The notes: generated by a model not told the origin, from the letters alone. Positions 17,512-26,688 are shown, counted from the stretch's first letter. The stretch: DNA of 64,000 bases from Novosphingobium sp. EMRT-2 (GCF_005145025.1 NZ_CP039697.1:558001-622000), one strand, 5' to 3'. Program-made: numbers and translations.

Positions 17512-17918
17512 TGCTGCGCGCGGTTGCAAACGGGCCGGCAGTGGTGGTCTGCTCCACCTGCCGCCTGTCCGCCGACCGGCGCGAGGACGAAGGCGGGCGG
17601 CGCGGTGGCGCGCTGCTCGCCGAGGCCTTGCGGCAGGTGCAGGCGCAGGAACCGGACCTTGCCGGCGTGGCGGTGCAGGAAATGGCCTGCCTGTTCGCCT
17701 GCCAGCGCCATTGCACGGTCCATATCCGCGCGCCGGGCCGGATCGGCTATGTGCTGGGCGGGTTCACGCCCGACGAGGCTTCGGCCCGCGCGATTCTGGG
17801 CTATGCCGCCCGCCACGCCGCAAGCGCGGAAGGCGTGGTGCCCTATGCCGAATGGCCGGAAGGCGTGAAGGGCCATTTCATCACCCGCACCCCGCCCGAA
17901 GGCTATGTCTGCCCATGA
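17511..17918 (+). CDS. DUF1636 family protein (thioredoxin-like, probable Fe-S)
   Basis: A 135-residue protein with VVCSTCRLSADRR near the N-terminus and MACLFACQRHCTVHI near residue 62. The CxxC and CxxxCxxxC spacing resembles thioredoxin-like [2Fe-2S] ferredoxins, and DUF1636 proteins are often found beside cobalamin genes. The start is the ATG sharing bases with the btuB stop; the longer frame from 17382 runs inside btuB. The role is unknown; electron transfer to corrinoid chemistry or metal handling are possible. Confidence 0.8.
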   Translation: MLRAVANGPAVVVCSTCRLSADRREDEGGRRGGALLAEALRQVQAQEPDLAGVAVQEMACLFACQRHCTVHIRAPGRIGYVLGGFTPDEASARAILGYAARHAASAEGVVPYAEWPEGVKGHFITRTPPEGYVCP

Positions 17919-18945
17919 TTGTCTGGCCATGATCCGCTTTGACGATCCGGCGGTGTTCGGGGCCGCGCTCGACGCCTTGCCGCAGCCCGACGATGCCGCG
18001 CTGGCCGCGGGGCGCGCGCGGCAGGCGGTGCTGACCAAGCCGGCGGGATCGCTGGGGCGGCTGGAGGAGATCGCGCTGTTCATGGCGGGCTGGCAGCGGC
18101 GCGAACGGCCGGCGCTCGACCGGGTGCGGGCAACGGTGTTTGCCGGCAACCACGGCGTCGCCGCACGCGGCGTCAGCGCCTTTCCCGTGGAGGTGACCGC
18201 ACAGATGGTCGCGAATTTCCAGGCCGGCGGCGCAGCGATCAACGCGCTGGCGCGGGCGTGCGGCGCGGCGCTGTCCGTGGTCGCGCTCGATCTTGACCGC
18301 CCGACCGGCGACATCGCCAGCGCGGCGGCGATGAGCGAGGAGGAGTGCCTCGCCGCGCTCAACGCCGGGGCGCAAGGCGTGGCGGCGGACACCGATCTCC
18401 TGTTCGTGGGCGAAATGGGGATCGCCAACACCACGCCCGCCGCCGCGCTGTGCGCGCAAGCCTTCGGCGGCGCGGCGGCGGACTGGTGCGGGCACGGGAG
18501 CGGCATCGACGGCCCGGGCGTCGCGCGCAAGATCGCGGCGGTCGAAAGCGCGCTGGCGCTGCATGGCGCGCAGTGCGTTACCCCGTTCGAGACATTGCGC
18601 CGGCTTGGCGGGCGCGAGATCGCGGCCATGGCCGGCGCGATCCTTGCCGCCAGGTTGCTGCGCGTGCCGGTGCTGCTCGACGGGTACATCTGCTGCGCGG
18701 CGATTGCCCCGCTGGTCGCCACACAGCCCGCGTTTACCGACCATTGCCTTGCCGCGCATTGCTCGGCCGAACAGGCGCATGCGCGGTTGCTCGGGCACTT
18801 CGGGCTGGAGCCGTTGCTGCGGCTTGGCATGCGGCTGGGCGAGGGATCGGGCGCGGCGGTGGCGGTTCCGCTGGTGCGCGCTGCCCTTGCCGCCCACAAC
18901 GGCATGGCGACTTTTGCCGAAGCAGCGGTGGCGCAGGCCCTATGA
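17905..18945 (+). CDS. cobT: nicotinate-nucleotide-dimethylbenzimidazole phosphoribosyltransferase CobT
   Basis: A 346-residue enzyme making alpha-ribazole phosphate from DMB and nicotinate mononucleotide for the lower ligand. Family motifs seen are KPAGSLGRLEEIA near residue 35, FAGNHGVAARGVSAFP near 78, GEMGIANTTPAAAL near 170 and the catalytic Glu in LGEGSGAAVAVP near 315. The frame starts at 17905, overlapping the DUF1636 gene by 14 nt; an in-frame ATG at 17929 is equally possible since neither has a strong ribosome site. It ends in ATGA overlap with cobC. Confidence 0.95.
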   Translation: MSAHDCLAMIRFDDPAVFGAALDALPQPDDAALAAGRARQAVLTKPAGSLGRLEEIALFMAGWQRRERPALDRVRATVFAGNHGVAARGVSAFPVEVTAQMVANFQAGGAAINALARACGAALSVVALDLDRPTGDIASAAAMSEEECLAALNAGAQGVAADTDLLFVGEMGIANTTPAAALCAQAFGGAAADWCGHGSGIDGPGVARKIAAVESALALHGAQCVTPFETLRRLGGREIAAMAGAILAARLLRVPVLLDGYICCAAIAPLVATQPAFTDHCLAAHCSAEQAHARLLGHFGLEPLLRLGMRLGEGSGAAVAVPLVRAALAAHNGMATFAEAAVAQAL

Positions 18946-19520
18946 AAGCCGTGGCGCTGCACCTCCTGCGGCACGGTGCGCCGCTGCGGCCGGGCCTGTT
19001 GCTGGGTCGCACCGACGATGCGGCGCGCGATCCCGGCTGCGCAAGGCTGCTCGCGCCGGCCATGGCGTTCGACGTTGCGAGGATCGTTACGTCCGATCTC
19101 CGGCGCGCGCGGGCTTCGGCGGAAGCGCTCGCGCTGGCGCGGGGCTTGCCGCTGGCGGTCGATCCGCGCTGGCGCGAACTCGATTTCGGGGACTGGGATG
19201 GCCGTGCCCCTGAAGACCTCGCGCAGACCGATCTCGCGCGGTTCTGGGACGATCCCGATGCCTGGCCTCCACCGGGGGGAGAGCGCTGGTCGGCGCTGTG
19301 CTATCGGGTAGGGCAGGCGATCCGCGAAGTCGGCCGCACGACGCTGGTCGTGACCCACGCCGGCGCGATGCGCGCGGCGGTCTCGGCCCTGACCGGGCTG
19401 GATCACCGCGCCGTCTGGGCGTTCGACTTGCCTTATGGCGCCTTGCTCTCGTTCAGGGTCTGGCCGGGAGAGAAACCGGCGGGGCAGATTACGGGCCTGC
19501 AGGCCGGGGGCGGGGCGTGA
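18942..19520 (+). CDS. cobC: alpha-ribazole phosphatase-like histidine phosphatase CobC
   Basis: A 192-residue member of the histidine phosphatase superfamily, with the LLRHGAP motif (phospho-accepting His near residue 10), the SDLRRARASAEAL segment near 50, RELDFGDWDG near 83 and the second His in VVTHAGAMRAAV near 143. In the pathway it removes the 5' phosphate of alpha-ribazole phosphate or adenosylcobalamin phosphate. The family is broad, but its place between cobT and cobS, with ATGA and GTGA overlaps on both sides, supports this role. Confidence 0.88.
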   Translation: MKAVALHLLRHGAPLRPGLLLGRTDDAARDPGCARLLAPAMAFDVARIVTSDLRRARASAEALALARGLPLAVDPRWRELDFGDWDGRAPEDLAQTDLARFWDDPDAWPPPGGERWSALCYRVGQAIREVGRTTLVVTHAGAMRAAVSALTGLDHRAVWAFDLPYGALLSFRVWPGEKPAGQITGLQAGGGA

Positions 19521-20230
19521 AGCCGCTGCTGCTCGCCCTGCAATTCCTGACGCGCTTGCCGCTTCCAATGATCCCGGCGGACGAGGCGGACTTCGGCCGG
19601 GCGATCCGCTGGTTTCCCGTCGCCGGACTGGTCGTTGGCGGTGCGGTCGCTGTCGCGGCATGGGTGGGCCTGCACCGGGACGCATGGTTGGCCGCGCTGC
19701 TGGCGCTGGCGGCGTGGATCGCGATCACCGGCGCGCTGCACCTCGACGGGCTGGGCGACGTCGCGGACGCCGCCGGGGCGGCGCACCACGATCGGACGCG
19801 CGTCTCCGCCGTGCTGACCGATCCGCACATCGGCAGCTTCGGCGTGGTCGCCATCGTGCTGCAAGTGCTGGCCAAGCTGGTGTTGCTCCACCTTGTCCTG
19901 CGCATGTCGGTGCCGCCCGCGCTGCTGCTGGTGCCGGTCTTGGCGCGGCTGGGGCCGATCGCGTGGGCGATCGCCCTGCCACCCCTGCACGCGGGGATGG
20001 GCACGCTGTTCCGGGCAGGCGCGAGCGGACGGGTTCTCGCGATCTGGCTCGCCTGCCTGGCTGTCTGCGCTTTCCTGACCAATCCGGCGCTCCTGCTGAT
20101 GCTCGGTCTGATGCCGCTGTGGGCGTGGTGGCTGCGCGCGCGGATCGGCGGCCTTTCGGGCGACGGGCACGGCGCCGGGATCGAGCTGCTCGAAACGGCC
20201 GGGCTGCTCGTGCTGGCGGTGACCGGATGA
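19517..20230 (+). CDS. cobS: adenosylcobinamide-GDP ribazoletransferase (cobalamin synthase) CobS
   Basis: A 237-residue polytopic inner-membrane enzyme joining adenosylcobinamide-GDP and alpha-ribazole. The FLTRLPLP N-terminus, WFPVAGLVVGG, the metal-binding LHLDGLGDVADA near residue 75 and DPHIGSFGVVA near 98 are characteristic. About six to seven membrane segments follow. It starts at a GTG overlapping the cobC stop (GTGA) and its own stop overlaps the next ATG, so expression is coupled throughout. Confidence 0.94.
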   Translation: MKPLLLALQFLTRLPLPMIPADEADFGRAIRWFPVAGLVVGGAVAVAAWVGLHRDAWLAALLALAAWIAITGALHLDGLGDVADAAGAAHHDRTRVSAVLTDPHIGSFGVVAIVLQVLAKLVLLHLVLRMSVPPALLLVPVLARLGPIAWAIALPPLHAGMGTLFRAGASGRVLAIWLACLAVCAFLTNPALLLMLGLMPLWAWWLRARIGGLSGDGHGAGIELLETAGLLVLAVTG

Positions 20231-21225
20231 CGGGGGCTTTCACCCATCACGGCGGGCGGCTGGCGGACGCCAGCGCGCGGTTCGGCGGCGCGCCGGAGGA
20301 CTGGCTCGACCTTTCGACCGGGATCAATCCCGTGCCGTGGCAGCCCCCGCCGGCGCTGGCGATCGACTGGCGCGGGCTTCCCCAAGCGCAGGCGCTCGCC
20401 CTGCTGGAAGCTCGGGCGGCCGGGCATTTCGGCGTCCAGCCCGACCTCTGCATGGCCCTGCCCGGCAGCGAGGTGGCGCTGCGCCTGCTGGCCCGGCTGC
20501 TGGACCTGCCGGGTCGCTATCCGCCGCTTGCCTATGGCACCTATCGCGATGCCTTTGCGCGGGGTGAGGCCCTGGCGCCGCGCGCAGACCTGCCATCCCA
20601 CGCCACCGCCATCGTCCTCGGCAATCCCAACAACCCCGATGGCACGGTGCTGTCGCCCGCGCGGGCGCTGGCCCTGCTGGCGCATCAGGAGGCGCACGGC
20701 GGCTGGCTGATCGTGGACGAAGCCTTCGCGGACGGCGCGCCGGACGCCAGCCTCGCCGCGCTGGTCGCGCCGCACCGGCGGCTGATCGTGCTGCGATCGT
20801 TCGGGAAGTTCTTCGGGCTTGCGGGGATGCGGCTGGGCTTCGTGATCGCGCCGGAGGGCGTCCTGGCGGCGCTGCGCCATCTGCTGGGCGATTGGCCGGT
20901 TCATGCCGCCGCGCTGGCGTTTGGCACGGCGGCTTATGGTGATCGGGCCTGGATCGCGCAGACCCGGCAGGCGTTGCCCGTGCGGGCCGCCGCGCTCGAT
21001 AGCGTGCTGCGCCGCCATGGCCTTGCCCCGGAGGGCGCCTGCCCGCTGTTCCGGCTGGTGCGGACGCCGGAGGCAGGCCGGCTGTTTGTCACGCTGGCCC
21101 GCCACCGCATCCTGACCCGGCCTTTCGCGGACCATCCCGGCCTCTTGCGCCTTGGCCTGCCGGCCGATGACGCGGGGCTGGCGCGGCTCGATGCGACGCT
21201 GGCGCAGGGGCGGGCCGATGGCTGA
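20227..21225 (+). CDS. cobD: threonine-phosphate decarboxylase CobD-like PLP enzyme
   Basis: A 332-residue fold-type I aminotransferase-like enzyme, expected to make (R)-1-aminopropan-2-ol O-2-phosphate, the linker between corrin and lower ligand. The N-terminus HHGGRL and DLSTGINPVPW are family signatures. GNPNNPDGTVL near residue 135, the Asp in IVDEAFAD near 165 and the PLP lysine in SFGKFFGLAGMRLGF near 198 complete the active site. It resembles Pseudomonas CobC, hence the naming ambiguity. It overlaps cobS by 4 nt and cbiB by 8 nt. Confidence 0.92.
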   Translation: MTGAFTHHGGRLADASARFGGAPEDWLDLSTGINPVPWQPPPALAIDWRGLPQAQALALLEARAAGHFGVQPDLCMALPGSEVALRLLARLLDLPGRYPPLAYGTYRDAFARGEALAPRADLPSHATAIVLGNPNNPDGTVLSPARALALLAHQEAHGGWLIVDEAFADGAPDASLAALVAPHRRLIVLRSFGKFFGLAGMRLGFVIAPEGVLAALRHLLGDWPVHAAALAFGTAAYGDRAWIAQTRQALPVRAAALDSVLRRHGLAPEGACPLFRLVRTPEAGRLFVTLARHRILTRPFADHPGLLRLGLPADDAGLARLDATLAQGRADG

Positions 21226-22153
21226 GCCTGTCGCGCTGGCCGCGCTGGCGCTCGACGCCGGGCTGGGCTGGCCGGCCCGGCTCCACGCGCGGACCGGGCA
21301 TCCCGTCGGCGCGTTCGCGCGGCTTGTTTCGGGGTGCGAGCGCTGCTGGAACCGGCGCGGGTATGGCGACTTTGCCCGGCGCGTTCTGGGCACGGCCACG
21401 GTCGCGCTGCTGATCGCGTTTGCGGCGCTCGGGGCGCTGACGGTGGAGTGCGCGATCCGCTGGGGCGTGGGGCCGCTGGCCTGGCCGGTGCTCGCGCTGG
21501 CCGCCTGGCCCGCGCTGGCGCAGCGCAGCCTCGACGACCATGTGCGCCCGGTGATCGCGGCGCTGGCGCGCGATGACCTGCCCGCCGCGCGCAAGGCCGT
21601 GGGCAGGATCGTGGGCCGCGATACCGCCGCGCTCGATCACGCCGGAATCGCCCGCGCCGCGATCGAGAGCCTGGCGGAAAGCTTCTGCGATGGCGTGGTC
21701 GCACCGCTGTTCTGGCTGCTCGTGCTGGGGCTGCCGGGCGTGTGGGCCTACAAGGCGGTCAACACGGCGGACAGCCTGATCGGCCATCCCGAGCCACCGC
21801 TGCGTGCGTTCGGCTGGGCGGCGGCGCGCAGCGACGATCTGCTGAATCTGGCGCCCGCGCGCCTTTCCGCGCTGCTGTTGTGCCTGGCGGGCGGGGGCGG
21901 CTGGGGCATCGTGTGGCGCGATCATGCCCGCCATGCCTCTCCCAACGCGGGCTGGCCCGAGGCGGCGATGGCCGGGGTACTCGGCGTCCGGCTGGCCGGC
22001 CCCGCCTGCTATGACGGACAGGTGCTGGACAAACCGTGGATCGGTGCGGGAGGAGAAGCCGGTCTGGCCGCGCTGATCGCGGCGCGGCGCGTCTATATCC
22101 GGGCCTGCGGGCTGTTGTGGCTGATGGCGGGAGGAATGGCATGGCTGGCCTGA
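21218..22153 (+). CDS. cbiB: adenosylcobinamide-phosphate synthase CbiB (CobD of Pseudomonas)
   Basis: A 311-residue membrane protein that attaches aminopropanol or its phosphate to adenosylcobyric acid. Motifs seen are [20 protein letters not shown] at the N-terminus, [13 protein letters not shown] VGRDTAALD near 130, [17 protein letters not shown] near 148 and [10 protein letters not shown] near 185. It has four to five hydrophobic segments and the family's usual length. The ATG at 21218 gives the standard N-terminus; the frame upstream is the neighbour read out of phase. The 3' end overlaps cobQ by 13 nt. Confidence 0.93.
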   Translation: MAEPVALAALALDAGLGWPARLHARTGHPVGAFARLVSGCERCWNRRGYGDFARRVLGTATVALLIAFAALGALTVECAIRWGVGPLAWPVLALAAWPALAQRSLDDHVRPVIAALARDDLPAARKAVGRIVGRDTAALDHAGIARAAIESLAESFCDGVVAPLFWLLVLGLPGVWAYKAVNTADSLIGHPEPPLRAFGWAAARSDDLLNLAPARLSALLLCLAGGGGWGIVWRDHARHASPNAGWPEAAMAGVLGVRLAGPACYDGQVLDKPWIGAGGEAGLAALIAARRVYIRACGLLWLMAGGMAWLA

Positions 22154-23601
22154 TGCTGCAGGGGACCGGTTCCGACGTGGGCAAATCGGTGCTGGTCGCG
22201 GGGCTGTGCCGCGCGCTGGCCAACCGCGGCGTGCGCGTCCTGCCGTTCAAGCCGCAGAACATGTCGAACAACGCGGCGGTCACCGTCGATGGTGGCGAGA
22301 TCGGGCGGGCGCAGGCGTTGCAGGCGCTGGCCGCACGCGCCGCGCCGCATACCGACATGAATCCCGTGCTGCTCAAGCCGCAGGCGGATCGTATGTCGCA
22401 ACTCGTGGTCCATGGCCGGGTGCGCGGCACGCTGGGATCGGCCGATTTCCGCGAAGGGCGGCGCAGCCTGCTGCCCGAAGTGCTCGAAAGCTGGCACCGC
22501 CTGCGCGCGCGCTGCGATCTGGTGGTGGTCGAAGGCGCCGGCTCGCCGGCCGAGATCAACCTGCGCGATGGTGACATCGCCAACATGGGCTTCGCGCGCG
22601 CGGCGGGGGTGCCGGTGGTGCTGGTGGGCGATATCGACCGGGGCGGGGTGATCGCGTCGCTGGCGGGGACGCGCGCGGTGCTTGATCCGGCCGACGCGGC
22701 AATGATCCGGGGCTTCATCGTCAACAAGTTCCGGGGCGATCCCGCGCTGTTCGCCGATGGCTACGAGGCGATCGGCCGGTTGACGGGCTGGCCGGGCTTC
22801 GGGCTGGTGCCCTGGATTGCGGCCACCGCCCGGTTGCCCAGCGAGGATGCGGTGGTGCTCGACCGCGCGGCCCCGGCCACGCCAGGGCGCAAGCTGGTCG
22901 CCTGCCCGATCCTGCCGCGCATCGCCAACTTCGATGATCTCGATCCCTTGCGGCAAGAGCCGGAGGTGGAGGTAGCGATGGTTCCGCCCGGCACGCCGAT
23001 CCCCGCCCATGCCGCGATGATCGTGCTGCCCGGATCAAAAGCGACGATCGCCGACATGGCCTTCCTGCGCGCGCAGGGCTGGGACATCGACATCCATGCC
23101 CATTACCGGCGCGGCGGCGCGGTGCTGGGGATCTGCGGCGGATACCAGATGCTTGGTCGCCGGATCGCCGATCCGCTGGGGATCGAGGGCGATCCGCGCG
23201 CCATCGCCGGGCTTGGCCTTCTGGACGTGGAAACCGTGCTTACGCCGGACAAGGCGTTGCGGCGCGTGCGGGGCGTGGCGCTCGGCGCGGCGTTCGAGGG
23301 CTACGAGATGCATATGGGCGAAACCACGGGGCCGGGCGCGGCGCATGGGTTCGCCTGTCTGGACGGCGCGCGCGCCGATGGAGCGATCAGCGCCGACGGG
23401 CATGTGTTCGGCACCTATTGCCACGGCCTGTTCGCCGCACCCGGCCTGCGCGCGGCCGTGCTGGCGCGGATCGGCGCGCGCTCGAACGGCGCGGACCACG
23501 ATCATGCGGTCGACGCCGCGCTCGACGAACTGGCGGGCGAGCTGGAGCGGCATCTCGATGTCGACGGCTTGCTGGCGCTCGCGCGGGCGGGCCTTGCATG
23601 A
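22141..23601 (+). CDS. cobQ: adenosylcobyric acid synthase CobQ/CbiP
   Basis: A 486-residue glutamine-dependent amidase that amidates four carboxylates (b, d, e, g) of adenosylcobyrinate diamide. The N-terminal ATP-binding half begins [12 protein letters not shown] and contains [13 protein letters not shown] and [15 protein letters not shown]. The C-terminal glutaminase half carries [11 protein letters not shown] near 298, the nucleophile in [11 protein letters not shown] near 330 and the His in FGTYCHGLF near 425. GGAGG lies just ahead of the chosen ATG. The gene is overlapped at both ends. Confidence 0.95.
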   Translation: MAGLMLQGTGSDVGKSVLVAGLCRALANRGVRVLPFKPQNMSNNAAVTVDGGEIGRAQALQALAARAAPHTDMNPVLLKPQADRMSQLVVHGRVRGTLGSADFREGRRSLLPEVLESWHRLRARCDLVVVEGAGSPAEINLRDGDIANMGFARAAGVPVVLVGDIDRGGVIASLAGTRAVLDPADAAMIRGFIVNKFRGDPALFADGYEAIGRLTGWPGFGLVPWIAATARLPSEDAVVLDRAAPATPGRKLVACPILPRIANFDDLDPLRQEPEVEVAMVPPGTPIPAHAAMIVLPGSKATIADMAFLRAQGWDIDIHAHYRRGGAVLGICGGYQMLGRRIADPLGIEGDPRAIAGLGLLDVETVLTPDKALRRVRGVALGAAFEGYEMHMGETTGPGAAHGFACLDGARADGAISADGHVFGTYCHGLFAAPGLRAAVLARIGARSNGADHDHAVDAALDELAGELERHLDVDGLLALARAGLA

Positions 23602-24131
23602 CCAGCCTGCTGGTGCTGGGCGGCGCGCGTTCGGGCAAGAGCCGCTATGCGCAGCAGCGCGTGGAAGCGTGCGGGGGTCGGCTGGCCTATATCGCCACCG
23701 CGCAGGCGCTCGATGCCGAAATGGAGGACCGGATCGCCCGGCACCGCGCCGATCGCGATGCGCGCTGGCACACCATCGAGGCACCGCTTGCCCTTGCCGC
23801 CGCCCTTGCGCGAGCCGGCGAGAGCCACGCCGCGATCCTGGTCGATTGCCTGACGCTCTGGCTGTCCAACCTGCTGCTGGCGGATCGCGACGTGCAGCGC
23901 GAAGGCATGGCGCTGGTCGAAGCCGTCGCCACCTGTCCGGTGCCGGTGGCGCTCGTCGCCAACGAGGTGGGGCTGGGGATCGTGCCGGACAATGCGCTGG
24001 CGCGCCGCTTCCGTGATGAGGCGGGGTGGCTCAACCAGCGGCTCGCGGCGATGGCGGACGAGGTCGTGTTCGTCGCGGCCGGCCTGCCTATGGTTCTGAA
24101 GGGCACGGGCGCGGTCGTATCCGGGGTATGA
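23598..24131 (+). CDS. cobU: bifunctional adenosylcobinamide kinase/adenosylcobinamide-phosphate guanylyltransferase CobU (CobP)
   Basis: A 177-residue enzyme that phosphorylates adenosylcobinamide and then activates it with GTP. The P-loop [13 protein letters not shown] starts at residue 7. [20 protein letters not shown] holds the guanylylated His, and [12 protein letters not shown] and [11 protein letters not shown] are family motifs. It overlaps cobQ by 4 nt (ATGA) and is the last gene of the riboswitch-controlled operon that begins with btuB. Its kinase activity also allows cobinamide salvage. Confidence 0.95.
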   Translation: MTSLLVLGGARSGKSRYAQQRVEACGGRLAYIATAQALDAEMEDRIARHRADRDARWHTIEAPLALAAALARAGESHAAILVDCLTLWLSNLLLADRDVQREGMALVEAVATCPVPVALVANEVGLGIVPDNALARRFRDEAGWLNQRLAAMADEVVFVAAGLPMVLKGTGAVVSGV

Positions 24132-24155
24132 ACCCTGCGCATAGGCCTTCCGCCT

Positions 24156-24863
24156 TCACCCTGCCCGGCGCGCCTGCTCGATCAGCGCGGCCGCTTCGTT
24201 GAGAAGATCGCGGCTGGCGCTGACGGCCCGTTCCGCATCGCCAGCGGCAATCGCGTTGGCGATGGTCCGGTGAGCGTCGCTGTCCGCGGTCGCCACGCCC
24301 TTCTGCCGGTTGGTCAGCCGGATGCTGAAGCGCAGCGCTGTCTCGACCAGATCCCGGCACTGGATCATGAAGCGGTTGCCGCTGGCGAGCAGGATGGCGA
24401 CATGGAAATCGATGTCGGCCTGGAGAGCGTCCTCCTGGCTTATCCCGCGCGTGGTCATGCGCTCCGCCGCTTCCCCGATGCGCGTGATCGCCTCCGGATC
24501 GTTGCGGCGGATCGCCAGCGATGCGGCCTGCGGCTCGATGGCGCTACGGAAGGCGGTGAACTCCGCCAGCAGATCGAGCGAAAGGCCTCGGCTGAGCAGC
24601 CAGCGCAGCACATCGGGATCGAGGAAATTCCAGTCGCGCTCCGGCGCGACGCGGGTGCCGAGCCGGGGCCTGGACGCGATCAACCCCTTGGCCGTCAGCA
24701 TCTTGATGGCTTCGCGGGTAACGCTGCGGCTGGCTTTGAACTGTTCCGAGATGTCCGCTTCAATGGGCAGAGGGCGATCCGCGTATTCGCCGGCAACGAT
24801 CGCCCGCCCAAGCGTTTCGACAATGCGGGCGGTAACCTTGCCGCCGTTTTCGTAGGGGGTCAT
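24156..24863 (-). CDS. GntR-family (FadR/FCD) regulator of the adjacent sugar-acid genes
   Basis: A 235-residue regulator with an N-terminal winged HTH (LPIEADISEQFKASRSVTRE near residue 37, then KGLIASRPRLGTRV) and a C-terminal FCD ligand-binding helical domain (EFTAFRSAIEPQAASLAIRR near 105, DIDFHVAILLASGNRF near 155). FCD regulators commonly sense sugar acids. It is divergent from the KDPGal-type aldolase gene, with an AT-rich operator-like motif in between that recurs upstream of the kinase gene. The ATG at 24863 is chosen over 24950 because the longer version would read through the promoter region. Confidence 0.88.
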   Translation of the reverse strand: MTPYENGGKVTARIVETLGRAIVAGEYADRPLPIEADISEQFKASRSVTREAIKMLTAKGLIASRPRLGTRVAPERDWNFLDPDVLRWLLSRGLSLDLLAEFTAFRSAIEPQAASLAIRRNDPEAITRIGEAAERMTTRGISQEDALQADIDFHVAILLASGNRFMIQCRDLVETALRFSIRLTNRQKGVATADSDAHRTIANAIAAGDAERAVSASRDLLNEAAALIEQARRAG

Positions 24864-24905
24864 GGGCTGCTCCCGTCCCGAATTGGGGATCGGGATCGCC
24901 GCTAT

Positions 24906-24920
24906 ATTAATATGATAAAT
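24906..24920. promoter_or_regulatory. operator-like motif, copy 1 (GntR / aldolase divergent region)
   Basis: ATTAATATGATAAAT stands out in GC-rich surroundings. On the minus strand it reads ATTTATCATATTAAT. The same pattern, ATTT(A/G)TCATAT(T/A)A, recurs at 26675-26688 in front of the kinase gene. It is a candidate binding site for the GntR regulator encoded next to it. Confidence 0.5.
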
Positions 24921-24988
24921 GGTGTTAAGGCGACCCCGCGACAGGATCAAGCCGTTGCGTCGATCGGGAACAGGAGAGAACCCCAGCC

Positions 24989-25621
24989 ATGGCAGTCGTA
25001 ACGCTTGCCGATGCCTTGCCGCTGTTTGCGGTATTGCGCGGCCTTGAGCCGGAAAGGGCGCAGGCCGTCGGGGACGCGCTGGTGGAGGCCGGCTTCGGCA
25101 TCCTTGAGGTGACGATGAATTCGCCCGATCCGTTCGCCAGCATCGCCAGCCTTGTTGGTTCGCTCGGCGATCGCGCGCTGATCGGCGCGGGCACCGTGAC
25201 GCGCACCGACGAGGTGGACGAACTGGAGCGCCTTGGCGCGCGTCTGGTGGTGTCGCCGCACTGCGATCCGGCGCTGGTCGGCCATGCCGCGGGCAAGGGC
25301 ATGACCGTGCTGCCGGGCGTGTTTACGCCCACCGAAATGATGGCGGCCCTGAAAGCGGGGGCGACGGGCATCAAGATATTCCCGGCGGAAGCCATGCCGC
25401 CTGCGGGCGTCCGCGCTGTCCGGGCGGTGTTGCCGCCGCAGGTGCCGATCTTCGTCGTCGGCGGGATCACAGCCACCAACATGGCCGATTATCTCCAGGC
25501 GGGTGCCACCGGCTTCGGCATGGGGGGATCGCTGTTCCGGCCCGGTAAGCCGCTGGACACCATCGCCGACGATGCACGGGCGATCGTTTCCGCGTTCCAC
25601 GCGGCGAAGGCGCGGCGGTAA
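24989..25621 (+). CDS. dgoA: 2-dehydro-3-deoxy-6-phosphogalactonate aldolase
   Basis: A 210-residue class I KDPG/KDPGal aldolase producing pyruvate and glyceraldehyde 3-phosphate. The catalytic Glu is in ILEVTMNSPDPF near residue 39 and the Schiff-base Lys in GIKIFPAEAMPP near 128. GAGTV near 67 and LVVSPHCDPALV near 87 are also present. The NSPDP and VSPHCD forms, and the ILP-like RAVLPPQVPI, are those of the galactonate-type (DgoA) branch rather than Eda. Distinguishing the two substrates by sequence alone is not certain. It is divergent from the GntR regulator and convergent with the kinase. Confidence 0.85.
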   Translation: MAVVTLADALPLFAVLRGLEPERAQAVGDALVEAGFGILEVTMNSPDPFASIASLVGSLGDRALIGAGTVTRTDEVDELERLGARLVVSPHCDPALVGHAAGKGMTVLPGVFTPTEMMAALKAGATGIKIFPAEAMPPAGVRAVRAVLPPQVPIFVVGGITATNMADYLQAGATGFGMGGSLFRPGKPLDTIADDARAIVSAFHAAKARR

Positions 25622-25633
25622 CGGATACTGACC

Positions 25634-26644
25634 CTAGCGGCGGACATCCCCGCCACCGGCGAGGATGCTCTCGATGTCCGCTTCGCTGGCGCGCAGAAAG
25701 TCCCCGGATACGGCGTGTGCCCACTGCGAGCAGCCCGTCGCGAAGGTGACGGTGCGATCAGGCGTCATGCCGCGCGCCAGACCGTGCACGATGCCCGCGG
25801 CAAAGGCGTCGCCCGTGCCGATCCGGTCGACGATGGCGTCCAGCGCAACGGGCTCGGTACTGGTCACAGCGGACCGGCTGGCAAGCAGCCCGGTCAGGCG
25901 CTGGTTGTTGCTGGAGGACACTTCGCGGTGCGTCGCCGCGACGTGGGTGAGGGCGGGGGCGAGCGCGAACATCGCCTGCGCCGCGTTATGCAACGCCGTG
26001 GCGGGATCGGGATCGGCGAAAGTGCGGTCCAGCATCAGGCCGATCACGCGCGGGTCGGCGAGCAGGACGTCTGCAGCCAGCGACAGTTCACGCAGGATCC
26101 GTTTCGCCTGATCTTCCCGATCCTGCCACAGGCTCGGCCGGAAATTGCAGTCGAACGCGATGCGCACGCCTCGCTCGCGCGCCGTGGCCATGGCCGACCG
26201 CAACGCCGCCAGCGGGCCTTCGCCCAGCGCTGCGGTGATGCCACCCACGAACAGCCAGTCCGCGCCGTTCAGGAGAGCGGGCCAGTCGAACAGATCGGGG
26301 GAGAGGTCGGCAAATGCCGAATGCGCGCGGTCGTAGAGAATTTCCGCAGGCCGGGCCATGGCGCCGGGCGAGAGGAAATACAGCCCCATCCGGCCGGAGG
26401 TGAAGGGGCTGCCGGCCAGGTTCACGCCGAACGCGCGGATCGCGTCCCGCGCCGCCCGGCCCAGGCGGTTTTCGGGCAGCACGGTGATAAGTTCCGCATC
26501 GTGCCCGAACCCTGCCAGCGCCACCGCGACGTTGGCTTCCGCGCCGCAGAACGTGGCGTCAAGCGTGCTTTCCTGCCCCAGCAGCGCCGGCGGCCGGGCC
26601 GCCAGGCGCAGCAGCATTTCGCCAAAACAGATGATCCTGGACAC
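25634..26644 (-). CDS. kdgK: 2-keto-3-deoxygluconate/galactonate kinase, PfkB family
   Basis: A 336-residue PfkB-type sugar kinase predicted to phosphorylate 2-keto-3-deoxy sugar acids, giving the substrate of the neighbouring aldolase. The N-terminal ICFGEMLLRL, GGxxxN-like GAEANVAVALAGFG near 32 and the catalytic DRIGTGDAFAAG near 275 are conserved. I chose the GTG at 26644 because GGAGAGG lies 6 nt upstream of it; an ATG at 26659 would add five residues and has no ribosome site. The galactose or glucose branch cannot be separated by sequence alone. Confidence 0.87.
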   Translation of the reverse strand: MSRIICFGEMLLRLAARPPALLGQESTLDATFCGAEANVAVALAGFGHDAELITVLPENRLGRAARDAIRAFGVNLAGSPFTSGRMGLYFLSPGAMARPAEILYDRAHSAFADLSPDLFDWPALLNGADWLFVGGITAALGEGPLAALRSAMATARERGVRIAFDCNFRPSLWQDREDQAKRILRELSLAADVLLADPRVIGLMLDRTFADPDPATALHNAAQAMFALAPALTHVAATHREVSSSNNQRLTGLLASRSAVTSTEPVALDAIVDRIGTGDAFAAGIVHGLARGMTPDRTVTFATGCSQWAHAVSGDFLRASEADIESILAGGGDVRR

Positions 26645-26674
26645 CCGGCACCTCTCCATCGCGCTGCCCGATTA

Positions 26675-26688
26675 ATTATATGACAAAT
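26675..26688. promoter_or_regulatory. operator-like motif, copy 2 (kinase promoter)
   Basis: ATTATATGACAAAT lies just upstream of the kinase start and shares TATGA(T/C)AAAT with copy 1 at 24906-24920. The paired occurrence in front of two functionally linked genes supports a common regulator site. Confidence 0.5.
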
